From: Saccoglossus kowalevskii
Lineage: Eukaryota; Hemichordata; Enteropneusta; Harrimaniidae
Length of the DNA stretch: 42,730 nt
Assembly: GCF_000003605.2 (NCBI RefSeq)
Contig: NW_003120423.1
Location: forward strand, 251,988 to 294,717
Reading direction: 5' to 3'
Shown: positions 10,001 through 18,160 of the stretch, piece by piece
Layout of the letters: every line of letters starts with the position of its first letter
How positions within the stretch are numbered: position 1 is the first letter of the stretch
The notes under the pieces: generated by a model
Databases searched by the model: none
What the model was told of the DNA's origin: nothing
Seen by the model: the letters and a program-made list of their open reading frames with translations, nothing else
Translations under genes and position numbers: made by a program

Positions 10001-12292
10001 GGCATCACAGACTATAACAGTATAGAGCCTTTTCCTAGTCTACAGTGAGCATCAACCTGTGTACCAAATATACATATTTTTTTATTACTTACAGTGTAAT
10101 CAATTCACATGTATTAAGGGTGACTTGTATTTTATTTGACATCCATAATAATGTGTAGTTGATTACTACTGTTTCCAGTTTTTCACAAGCTTCTATTCTA
10201 TTTTATCTGTCAAAATTGAGTGTAAAATCAAATTGAGAATCAGAACAGAACAATAAACAAACCAACATTTTAAAAACTAGAAAACATCAACTCTGAAACA
10301 CTTATATGATAATAAAAAAACAATGTGCTAAAAGTATAGAATTCCATGTTCCAATCTCATCACTGCCATGTAGATCTGTTTGCTATAGTGATGCCTTTTA
10401 TATTATGAATACATGTTCACGTATAAGTGGTTAAAATATTAATCTGCCAAAAGAGGGCGCTCTTTAGTGTGAATACCTTTTTCATGTTGCCTACAGAGGG
10501 TGCTGTTTGTCTACTTGCATGTCAAGTTGCATTTTGATTTCATAATTGTTTTGGTATTTCCAGATTTCACAATACAAAAAGAGTCTTCCAGTATACTAAT
10601 GACGCAAACGCCAGTACACATGACACAGACTGGCTATGGAAAATACAACAGTGGTAGTACAACATGGGTTAATGCTCAGGACCAAAATGCTCCGTGGAGA
10701 CCAAATACAGAATTGAGAGATAGGGATAGTAATATTCAGGTTGAATCAAGTCATTGGAAGCTGAGCCAAGTAGCCAAGAAGAAAAAGAAAAAGAAAGCTC
10801 AACAAGTGAGTATGAAATGTGGTTAATTTGGGCTGTGTCCACCGGAGAGGCAAGCACTTTAGGGAAGTACACTGCTTGAATCACATTACTTCATGTTGCG
10901 ACTTTATTTTTATTTTTATTTTTGGTGAATATTTTTGTGATTTTGGGAACAAGTTTATCATTTTTAACCTGTTTATTTGGTATCTTGGATTCTTTTCTTA
11001 TGATTGATGTTTTTACAACTATATTTTCTTTATTTTGTAGTTCCTGATGGGCCCTGATGTGAGCGATAGATTAGCATTACAGAAGGCAGTCTATGGTACA
11101 AGCCAAGCTAGACCCGCAAGGGAATGGGACAGAAACATGGACTATAGACAACCTAAACCACTACGCAAATTATCTCAAACTCCTACCTCAGAAAAGGTAA
11201 TCACATGTCTTTCTCAGATAGGTGAACTTGGGCAAGACCCTTGTAATCTAACTCTTGAATCATATCAAGCACCTGAATGGTATCACCCTAAAGGCTGTGT
11301 TTAGTTGAATTTAAGGCAACCTCAGACTCGGAACCTACAACTTGACAGGATGCTGACAAGTTTTAGAACATGCTGGCCCAACAGGCCTGTCTGTTACTTG
11401 TAAACATAATTACTTTTCAAGACACAAACATGTATAGCAGCAAAACCACATATTAGCTCAGGGAGTGTCAGTCCATTTTTATTTTGAGTTTAATTAATTA
11501 TACCATAAATAAAAATTTAAGTGTCATTTTTGGCAATATTTCTTGGTGCCTAAATCAAAATAGTGCAAAATAGATTATTGTGGTCATTGACATCCATTCA
11601 GAAATACAATGTTTACCTTCATTAACATATGCTAATGAGTAATTTGAACATGTTGGCACTATTGAATATTCTGATTGGTTAATAATCAGCTTGACTTGTC
11701 AGGTCAAAGAACACAGTTACAGGTCAACTCATGTATGGAAAAAACATTCTTAGTCTTGTGGTGTGCCAGGTCATGCAATAGCTAATTATATAAGTGCATT
11801 ATTCATAGCTCACACTTTCACTATTTACCACTCATAACTGTCACCTAGCACCAAGACAAGGCAGCGGTTGTTTCCATGGAATGTGTAACTGCATTTACTT
11901 CTATTTTACAGAGTATGTACATAGGTACTGGTGGCCGATTACAACCCTTACAGCCCTCAACTAAGCAACTACCATACATACCAAACCAACATAGTACTTC
12001 CCAATTCCATACTCAAATACAGCGTAAAAACTCTTACGAGCAACAACCCCTGCAACAGCAGTATAGTCAGCATTCTAAAATAGACACTGATCAAAGAACT
12101 GATATCAGACAACCTAATTGGCCATCAAGGCCGTCAACGCCATCACGCCAACACCTGGAAGATGCTCTTGCATCAGATTTAAAAATAGGAGATAAAGAAG
12201 ATGGTAGTAGGCCACCACCGAAGAATCTGCAGCCTATTAAAAGTGCAAAAGGGAGTCGAGTGCCAAATATAATGAAAGAGACTGCGATATAG
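1002..12292 (+). CDS. CDKL5: CDKL5 (cyclin-dependent kinase-like 5), 3' two thirds of gene, 11 exons
   Basis: Serine/threonine kinase of the CDKL group; in vertebrates it acts in neurons, at centrosomes/cilia and in the nucleus, on microtubule-associated substrates. Exons: 1002-1092, 1732-1921, 3985-4065, 4719-4867, 5554-6175, 7128-7277, 8204-8378, 9725-9769, 10564-10805, 11041-11196, 11912-12292. All junctions are GT-AG and keep frame, giving 760 codons in the window. Seen: activation segment FARN...TDY...RWYRSPE (residues 2-26), [12 protein letters not shown] (subdomain IX), DPSER (subdomain XI arginine), then a disordered tail with a lysine-rich block (near 575), PLRKL and terminal KETAI. 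Human CDKL5 has the same tail blocks (MKKKKKK, LRKL, final KETAL), which separates it from CDKL1-4. The start, N-lobe and HRD loop lie beyond the left edge. Expected full length is about 900 residues, somewhat under human. No frame breaks seen. Confidence 0.95.
1442..1592. repeat. 91-bp tandem duplication in CDKL5 intron
   Basis: CTGTGTATAT...TATGTGCAGTTT...TGACCTCAAAAT...TGAAATC at 1442-1507 recurs at 1533-1591 with a few changes. Lies in the 1093-1731 intron, which otherwise shows nothing. Confidence 0.75.
1732..1921 (+). CDS. CDKL5: CDKL5 exon: kinase C-lobe, subdomain IX
   Basis: Reads [20 protein letters not shown], then [20 protein letters not shown] and [10 protein letters not shown]. 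Contains the invariant DxWxxG of subdomain IX and the [11 protein letters not shown] segment typical of CDKL kinases. Acceptor TTTTAG, donor GTAAGT, phase 2 in and 0 out. Frame to the neighbours is preserved. Confidence 0.95.
1922..3984 (+). other. CDKL5 intron, 2.06 kb
   Basis: AT-rich, with only short chance open frames on both strands (for example around 2800-3180). No repeat, RNA gene or conserved coding block recognised. Confidence 0.6.
3985..4065 (+). CDS. CDKL5: CDKL5 exon: kinase C-lobe helix
   Basis: 27 codons, [20 protein letters not shown] then VVLDFMK, flanked by TTTCAG and GTAAGT, phase 0-0. Aligns with human [20 protein letters not shown]. Too short to stand out as an open frame by length; identified by splice sites and family match. 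Confidence 0.93.
4066..5553 (+). other. Two CDKL5 introns (4066-4718 and 4868-5553)
   Basis: Separated by the 4719-4867 exon. Open stretches that run out of the exons (such as 4843-5037 and 5107-5433) use other frames or lie beyond good donor sites, and look like AT-rich chance frames. Nothing else seen. Confidence 0.6.
4719..4867 (+). CDS. CDKL5: CDKL5 exon: end of kinase domain
   Basis: Reads [20 protein letters not shown] and on to [10 protein letters not shown]. The DPSER arginine is the conserved subdomain XI residue, and the kinase fold ends near FETERL. Acceptor TTGTGCAG, donor GTGAGT. It ends with AA of a split lysine codon completed by the next exon. Confidence 0.93.
5554..6175 (+). 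CDS. CDKL5: CDKL5 exon: large disordered tail exon
   Basis: 207 codons rich in Ser, Lys, His, Tyr, Asn and Asp, with no fold visible. It starts [18 protein letters not shown] and ends PPPDRRNVK before GTAATA. The acceptor CACTAG completes the split lysine. The open frame extends left to 5465, but that part is intronic because only this acceptor restores the kinase frame. The central part repeats short SDxKxY-like units. RPPTG at 5588-5602 fits the CDKL5 substrate pattern RPx[ST][AGPS]. Confidence 0.88.
6646..6735 (+). repeat. Diverged interspersed repeat, copy 1
   Basis: The stretch with CAAGTC...ATTAACCAATCAGAAT...AGTGCCAAC...ATATGTTAATGA matches, on the opposite strand, the segment at 11619-11703. 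It lies in the 6176-7127 CDKL5 intron. The class is not recognised; it could be an old MITE or SINE. Confidence 0.65.
7128..7277 (+). CDS. CDKL5: CDKL5 exon: tail
   Basis: 50 codons, [20 protein letters not shown] then [15 protein letters not shown], phase 0-0, between TTTCTAG and GTAGGT. The basic cluster FKKKSK could act in nuclear or microtubule binding, which is inference. No strong match to a named vertebrate tail block. Confidence 0.82.
7278..8203 (+). other. CDKL5 intron, 926 bp
   Basis: AT-rich intron with donor GTAGGT and acceptor TTTGATAG. A 68-residue chance frame at 7838-8044 has no family look. Nothing else seen. Confidence 0.6.
8204..8378 (+). CDS. CDKL5: CDKL5 exon: tail, charged
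   Basis: 58 codons plus one base. Highly charged start [20 protein letters not shown], then [17 protein letters not shown] and [12 protein letters not shown]. Acceptor TTTGATAG, donor GTACGC, phase 0 in and 1 out. Support is frame continuity with exons on both sides. Confidence 0.8.
9238..9428. mobile_element. 191-bp non-autonomous DNA transposon (hAT-like MITE)
   Basis: Perfect 10-base terminal inverted repeats, CAGGGGTTTC at the left and GAAACCCCTG at the right, directly flanked by a 6-base direct repeat GAATAG (9232-9237 and 9429-9434). The interior is much richer in GC than the surrounding intron and contains the palindrome GGCCATATGGCC. CAGGGG termini resemble hAT elements, but those usually duplicate 8 bases, so the superfamily is uncertain. 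No coding capacity. It lies in the 8379-9724 CDKL5 intron. Confidence 0.8.
9725..9769 (+). CDS. CDKL5: CDKL5 45-nt microexon
   Basis: A 45-base exon, phase 1-1, between CTGACAG and GTAAGC after a pyrimidine-rich tract. It adds about 15 residues, (D)[14 protein letters not shown]. Its length is a multiple of three, so skipping keeps the frame and makes it a candidate cassette exon. Confidence 0.7.
9770..10563 (+). other. CDKL5 intron, 794 bp, with CTCF-like motifs near its 3' end
   Basis: AT-rich. The only GC-rich words are TGCCAAAAGAGGGCGCTCT (10445-10463) and CTACAGAGGGTGCTG (about 10492-10506), both resembling the CTCF core CCACNAGRGGGCGCT. Confidence 0.55.
10445..10463 (+). promoter_or_regulatory. 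CTCF-like motif, + orientation
   Basis: CCAAAAGAGGGCGCT differs at two positions from the common CTCF core CCACTAGAGGGCGCT. A weaker relative follows about 47 bases later. Prediction by motif only. Confidence 0.4.
10564..10805 (+). CDS. CDKL5: CDKL5 exon: tail with lysine-rich block
   Basis: 80 codons ending in [17 protein letters not shown]. Human CDKL5 has MKKKKKKSQT just before its conserved SPDLLTLQKS segment, and the next exon here continues the same order. The lysine run is a likely nuclear localisation signal. Acceptor TTTCCAG, donor GTGAGT, phase 1 in and 0 out. Confidence 0.92.
11041..11196 (+). CDS. CDKL5: CDKL5 exon: conserved LQKS/PLRKL region
   Basis: 52 codons including [27 protein letters not shown] and [11 protein letters not shown]. 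This matches human LLTLQKSIHSAS, RPKEWRPEK and PLKSLRKLLHL. Acceptor TTTTGTAG, donor GTAATC, phase 0-0. Confidence 0.93.
11619..11703 (-). repeat. Diverged interspersed repeat, copy 2 (inverted)
   Basis: Reverse complement of the 6646-6735 repeat, sharing CAAGTCA...ATTAACCAATCAGAAT...AGTGCCAAC...ATATGTTAATGA with small gaps. It sits in the last CDKL5 intron (11197-11911), which holds nothing else recognised. Confidence 0.65.
11912..12292 (+). CDS. CDKL5: CDKL5 last exon and stop
   Basis: 126 codons and TAG. Glutamine-rich middle ([12 protein letters not shown]), RPSTP at 12128-12142, and ending [12 protein letters not shown]. Human CDKL5 isoform 2 ends SRMPNLNDLKETAL, so the extreme C-terminus is under constraint and may be a docking motif. 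Acceptor TTTTACAG. The frame open upstream of 11912 is intron. Confidence 0.95.
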   Translation, partial: SMYIGTGGRLQPLQPSTKQLPYIPNQHSTSQFHTQIQRKNSYEQQPLQQQYSQHSKIDTDQRTDIRQPNWPSRPSTPSRQHLEDALASDLKIGDKEDGSRPPPKNLQPIKSAKGSRVPNIMKETAI

Positions 12293-13170
12293 ACAAAAAA
12301 TGGCTATGGCAAAGGAAATATAATGGTGTAAAAGCAATTCCACTCAAGTAGATGTACATTTAAGGAATACATCGGAGAACACTGCTGTATAGATGAGAGA
12401 AGCCTTCTCTAATCTGGAGTATCATAGCTTCAGTGTACACAATTCATTGTTAATATACTACTGTTATGGTATGGAGAAGTTACTGAGAATGAGAATTATT
12501 TTCATGAAAGTTGACTTCTAATCAACTTTATACTGCCATTAAGTATCTGTTTTTATGCATTTTTATGAGAAGTTTCTGTTTTTGAAAGCTTCCCAGTCGT
12601 CACGCAGTATCAAAGATCCCATGCAACAAATATAACACATGTAAAATACATTGTTTGATTACATGAAAATTGAAAGCATTTCGCACAACAAATGTGGCAC
12701 CTTAATCTGTGAGTATGTATTGCATCTAGCATTAAGCTTTATCAAGAAACTTTACTCTACTTTTAACCTAAATGCCAAAAAATTCTGTTTGCAAAATAAA
12801 ATGCTAGATTTACCAATGAAATATTCAATCCAGGCATCACCAAGTCACTAAACTCATGAATTACATTGCTCAATATATTAAATATACACACATATTGCCA
12901 GGGGTAGACAGTACACGAACCATCTAACATGCATGTATGTATGTATGTACTGGTAATATGTCATATCAATTGACTTATAATAGTAACACTTGGGTGTATC
13001 TTGTTTCTTGGCTAACAGTGTATATATCATAACTTGATTGGAACTGGTGAACAAATACGTTCTACCATTCTTAAACATCAAGATCCCAACCATTGTATTT
13101 AAACTTGCAATTTGTTTGGAATATTTCTATCCATGACAGATAAATAAATGGACTATAAGTTACACCCCCC
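12293..13170 (+). other. CDKL5 3'UTR (approximate)
   Basis: Begins after the TAG at 12290-12292. Two in-sense AATAAA words lie downstream, at 12795-12800 and 13143-13148, and either could end the transcript. A short (ATGT)n microsatellite is at 12933-12950. No coding signal. Confidence 0.5.
13143..13148 (+). terminator. Candidate CDKL5 poly(A) signal
   Basis: AATAAA about 850 bases after the stop codon, followed within 40 bases by a pyrimidine-rich stretch. An earlier AATAAA at 12795-12800 is the alternative. Confidence 0.35.
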
Positions 13171-14424
13171 TCTGTTTCCATTTCTTCATAATGGTTTAGC
13201 CCATCTTTTGTAATATTTACAGGTTTAAATGAGATGGAGGGGTGGTTGACTGCCTAAGCATGAGCATGACATGTTCACTTTATGGTATAAATGTGCAAAG
13301 CAGACAGTTTTACAGAGAGATTTAATTTTTCTGAGCTGGGGGTGCAAAACAAATTTTATCAATTTTTCGTTTAAAGTTCTGCATTTCCTTAATATATTAA
13401 TTTATGGTTTTTATTGTGGGTTTAACATAAAGTTCAATTATTATTTTCAAATTTTGTTCATCAGTGTTCAGATACTGTTCCTTTTTGGTGAAAACCCAAA
13501 CAAAATTCAAGAGACTTTACATTTTAACCAATAATCATTATTTGTGTGCTATTATTACTTCACCTAATGACACCATCAATATCGCTGATGAAAGAATTAC
13601 ATTGTCAATGTATTTTGTAATTTAAATGTACAAATAATCTTGTTATTTTTCAGCAGGAAAGATTTTTTTTTTTTTAAAAAGCATGTAAAAATAATATGCA
13701 AAAACTATCAGCAGTATATATTATATAGTATAGTAGTAACTTTTAATATTTCTACATTTAACCCTATTTATTTTATCTATTATTTGTCTTTATCTTTATT
13801 AATTGTTTATGAAAATTAGTTCGGCAACTTATCACCGACTATATTTTAAATATTTGGTCTAATTAATTGAATGCTGGGTTACACGATATCATTTTCCTTT
13901 TTGAAAAGTTACAGCAATTGAACAACCTCCTTGTAGGCAAAAGTGATCAGTGGAGACTAGTGATGCTGCATGGTAAAACCATGGAGCTCTTGTTTATAGC
14001 TCCATAGTAAAACCTTTGAAATAACAACGGAAAACGAATATGTATACTCGTAACTGCCATATTGTTGTTATTGAAGCTTTAAACTTTGTCCATCATTGAT
14101 GTATTGTCTTCCTCTTACCAACACATACATGTATGAGGGCTCAACAGTAACGCTGATTACCTGCCCATCTTTTGATCCAAAGGGAGCTGTAGTGCTGCCA
14201 GTTTAGTATTGTTATAATATGCGTACTTTCAAAACATTGACAGAAGCGCTTGACCCACAGACCAGTGCTGAGAATATTAGTATGAGGCTTAAAACTGGAT
14301 AATTTCAGTCTGTGTGGTCTTCAGTGAGCATAAATGTACTGTGCTTTAGGTTGATTATTTGTTTCAAAAGCAAAGCTATACAATGGTAACAGGAAACTAC
14401 CCAGGAATCATTTAATGTGACCCA

Positions 14425-14637
14425 TACTGTAGAATACTTTATTTTCGATTGAAATTTATTTTCGCCATTTTCGCTGAAGGAATGATTTCGTGAAAATAAA
14501 ATCCAGCGAATATACTTTTTTTTTCTATATTTCACATTAAACTCATTAAAAATCAGTGAAAATAAATTCCATACAATATGCCCGAAAAGCCTTTTCCGCG
14601 AAAATTAATTCCAGCGAAAATAAAGTATTCTACAATA
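14425..14637 (+). mobile_element. Palindromic MITE, copy 1 (213 bp)
   Basis: The ends are inverted: TACTGTAGAATACTTTATTT at the left and AAATAAAGTATTCTACAATA at the right, with further inverted TTTTCGC/GCGAAAA blocks inside. An apparent TA target duplication fits a Tc1/mariner-type MITE, but the family is inferred. A second copy lies at 32672-32873 in the opposite direction. No coding capacity. Confidence 0.82.
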
Positions 14638-14889
14638 CCTTACAAATACCTAAGTGACAATCGAGCATCTATACCATATCAGCATTACAATAATATAACA
14701 ATTTTCAGTACCCGTATTATTTTTAATTTGCTTTTTCTAATTTTATTACAGGTTCATTTATTATATTTATTTATTTGGCTTCTCTATATATTTTTGTGGA
14801 GTTTTTAGTTGCTATGTTACTATGTGTGATATGGAACTGATATTATTATGGTCCTGGTCAGGTATTTAAAATGCCAAAAAATGACCAAG

Positions 14890-15350
14890 CTCACGTAATT
14901 CTCACGTACGCGAGTTAGACTGGAAATCGGCCAAACTCACGTGTGCGCGTGAGAATGGGTGTTTTTACGCGTGTTCTCACGTAACACAGTACACTTCAAG
15001 GGTGACAAAGATAAATGCGTGAACATGCGTGAGAATGGTTGTTTTTAGTGCGTTCTCACGTAAACAGAAAATGTGTGAGAATGATTGTTTTTAGTGCGTT
15101 CCCACGTGAACAGAAAATGCGTGAGAATGATGTTTTTTTAAGTGCGTTCTCACGTGAACAGAAAGTGCATGAGAATGATGTTTTCTAAGTGCGTTCTCAC
15201 GTGAAAAATGCGTGAGATCCCTTATAGGGTTTTGCGTCCCAATCTCAGGTGCGTGAGAATGGTTGTTTTTTAGTGCGTTCTCACGTGAAAAAGAAAAATG
15301 CGTGAGATCCCTTATAGGGTTTTGCGTCCCAATCTCACGTGTGTGAGAGA
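14890..15350. repeat. Minisatellite of hairpin-forming 46-48 bp units
   Basis: Units beginning TGCGTGAGAA (or variants) start at 15026, 15072, 15118, 15166, 15209, 15250 and 15299, preceded by more diverged copies from 14890. Most pair CGTGAGAA with a later TTCTCACG. Two units (15209 and 15299) carry GAGAT paired with ATCTC plus an inner CCCTTATAGGG. CACGTG recurs at unit junctions. CpG is well kept compared with the flanks. Open frames across it are repeat artefacts. Confidence 0.88.
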
Positions 15351-16959
15351 TTTCTGTTGATTTGATGTAATCTGGTGTAATGTTCCAAGACTGAGGAAAG
15401 CCAGCCATGAAATTCTGAAATTCAACCACCATTTGTATCACATAATTGACACAAGCATTCTCAGTAACATAGCAACCAGGAAACCCAAAACTACATCCAT
15501 TAGCAGTAATGATCTAATAAAACATACAAGCTATTCTGAAAATGTCACCTTCATTGTTGCAGGATAAGTCAAATTATTATTAAAAACATTTTAAAGTAGT
15601 TGCTCGTGTTTAATGAACTAAAGATGTAATATGGACAAAAACATGTCATTTAAAACATTTTAGATATTATTGTTAGGTACTCCATGCTGTAGACCAAGTC
15701 GATTGTGATTTATTTAAACTAAAACTGTGGCGTTTGCAGAACACAAAACCATTTTTATGCACTTGCAGTGATTGTTATTGTACGTACCAAAACAATCAGT
15801 GCACGTGCATCGAAGAAAATCGTTTCATCGAATCAGTACTCAAGCATGTTCTACAAAAACAATGTTTTCAGTTTGTGATAAATCATAGTCCAGTCTATCA
15901 ATATACAGTAACAACAAATAATGCTACACGTTCTTGTCTGTATTGCATCTTTAAAGTAATTTTTGTTTAGTTTTAACATTGTATCTCAGTTATGTTTTTA
16001 CCTCATAGTATAGACCAAAGAACTTTAATTTATTTATCTTTCTGTTTTCACCTTTTACATCCTAATACAAACATACCAATGCTGAATTCAGTTTCTTTTC
16101 CATACCTACCTCCTCACACTTATGTTTCCTCTCTCAAATTTGTTGTACTAAATTTAATGAGATTCTGTAAAGTTCTATTTTTCAAACCAAATTGAGATAT
16201 GATCATTTGAGTTTTGTTTTCATAAATTTCTGTCTACGTGCATTGTTTTTTTTTTTCAGCAGTTCCTAACCTGTTTTTTTGTTGTCTAATTCTGATGTAT
16301 TCTCTTCATCTTATTTCTGGTATGTGTGATAATAAATTTGTAATAATTACAAATAATATAATCAAAGTAATATGTAGTTCATTTCTGATGTACCAGTCAA
16401 AATGTATTTCTGATTTTTTGTGGATGATACAAATGCAGTTATTGCTGAATAGGAGCACTCATGTTATTTGCTCAAATTCTCCCCTCATCAATATGGTTGC
16501 CTTACTGCATGTACAATGTTAGGTACTTTGGCCTAATAACAGAAGCTCAGAAATAAAATACCAATTTCCCAGTCACTTTGCCGTTACAGTATTTTCTAAA
16601 AAAATTTTGCCTGCAAAAAAAGGTAGTGTACCTAAAAAGCAGTATAAAAATGTGTTATTTCCCATTCAGATATGTTTGTTTCACCAACACTAGATGATTA
16701 CAAATTTTTTTAGTAAAATGTGTTTCAATATCCTAACACTGATGGCGCCCTTTTATGAAGTATTAAAATGAATTATTGTATCCTGACACTTGTGGTGCTC
16801 TTGCGTATTAAAAAAACTGAACAATTCAAGTTTTACTAGTTTCTGCCAATTACTTGCAATAATTCGTTTTTTAGATATCTGAATCAGACAAATATCGAAT
16901 TTGGTATCATAAATCTGGAGGGAAATTATTATGGGAAGAGGGTGGCTATCTTACAGAAT

Positions 16960-16978
16960 GAGCGCCCTCTAGTGGCAA
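16960..16978 (-). promoter_or_regulatory. Strong CTCF-like motif, - orientation
   Basis: GAGCGCCCTCTAGTGGCAA is the reverse complement of a near-perfect CTCF core (CCACTAGAGGGCGCT). It lies between the 3' ends of the two convergent genes. CTCF is present in most bilaterians; occupancy is not shown. Confidence 0.5.
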
Positions 16979-18160
16979 AGAACCCCTATCAAAATCAGTT
17001 TACAAGCTGCCTGGGGAGAGTGGGTGTAGTAATTAGCAGAAACTAATAAATGATAAAACCCACATTTGCTTCATTTTATACTATCAGTATATCTAAATTT
17101 CTAACACCAATGGTGTTCGTTGATTGCAGTTGTGTACACATTTAATTGTGAGAAGGGTGGAGAAAAAGCCATAACTGACTTATTTTTCTATAGAAGCAAG
17201 TCTTCAATCAAAGCAAATAAAAGCAATATCCTTAGTTTTAGTGTGATTTTTATGTCTGTACATCAAACTTGCTGACGCATTGCCAACTTACTAAGATGTA
17301 ACAAATTTTACACAAGAATCACCTGAAGTTGTGTTCAAAGGAAAACGTGAAGTAACAGAGCTAGTTTTTGTTGGTCATAAACCTCAGTTGTACGTACTTT
17401 GACTAATTCTACAGGTAAGTCGCTAAGTCTTCCCTTAAATGGGTACCTCAACTTTCAAACGAGAAGAACATGAACCATACAACAAATTTTATAACAAGTT
17501 TATACTGTATTTATTTTCAATTACCATGGTGTACATAAACACTGGAATAGATAACGAGGTGGATAAGTTAAAACAGTAACACCAATTTTCGCTTGGGTTT
17601 TATACAAAAAATATTAGCCATGCTCACTTGCTTTCAAAACAAAAGCACCGAAAACGGGTTTTTTCAAAACAAACAAAAACATGTTTTGTACCTGAACATA
17701 TTAAAAAGTGTAACAAAAAAATGAAGGTTTCTACACATGAATACTTCTCGATTGTGGCTATAAAGCTCGGCAGAGGACCACGTATTCATTTTAAACAGAC
17801 ATTTGCATAATTGTCACCGATTAGTAATGACAGAAGACAATGTCATATGCCCCTAGTTACCACATGTTGTACGTGTGGTACCACACGACAAGAGTACGTA
17901 TAGCACAATGTCCCTATGGGGGGGTAATAAATTTGTTGTGACATTGAGTCTGTGTTATAAGGCCAGTAATACAATGCAAAATAGTTTACCATGATTTTAG
18001 AATTACAGCGTTAATATCAGAAATATATTGGATATATTCTGCTGTGTAGAATAACCATACCTGGGAGGAAACAAAACAACATTGATTTGGTATATATATC
18101 TTTGAGAAAAAATAACTATAAAATAAATATTAACAATTTTTTGTTACTGTAGAAAATAAA

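Larger units (their letters stand above)
13171..18160. other. Intergenic region between convergent genes
   Basis: About 5 kb with no gene that I can support. It holds a palindromic MITE (14425-14637), a hairpin minisatellite (14890-15350), a degenerate duplication around 16725-16825, a CTCF-like site (16960-16978) and a 16-base palindrome (17872-17887). Open frames of 60-94 codons (for example 15734-15970, cysteine-rich) have no recognisable family. Confidence 0.6.

Noticed and set aside
15091-15441. Repetitive 116-codon frame on the - strand
   Set aside because: It is the minisatellite read in one frame; the repeated peptides mirror the DNA units.
15734-15970. Cysteine-rich 78-codon open frame between the genes
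   Set aside because: No signal peptide, domain or splice partners recognised; the cysteine spacing fits no known finger. Likely chance.
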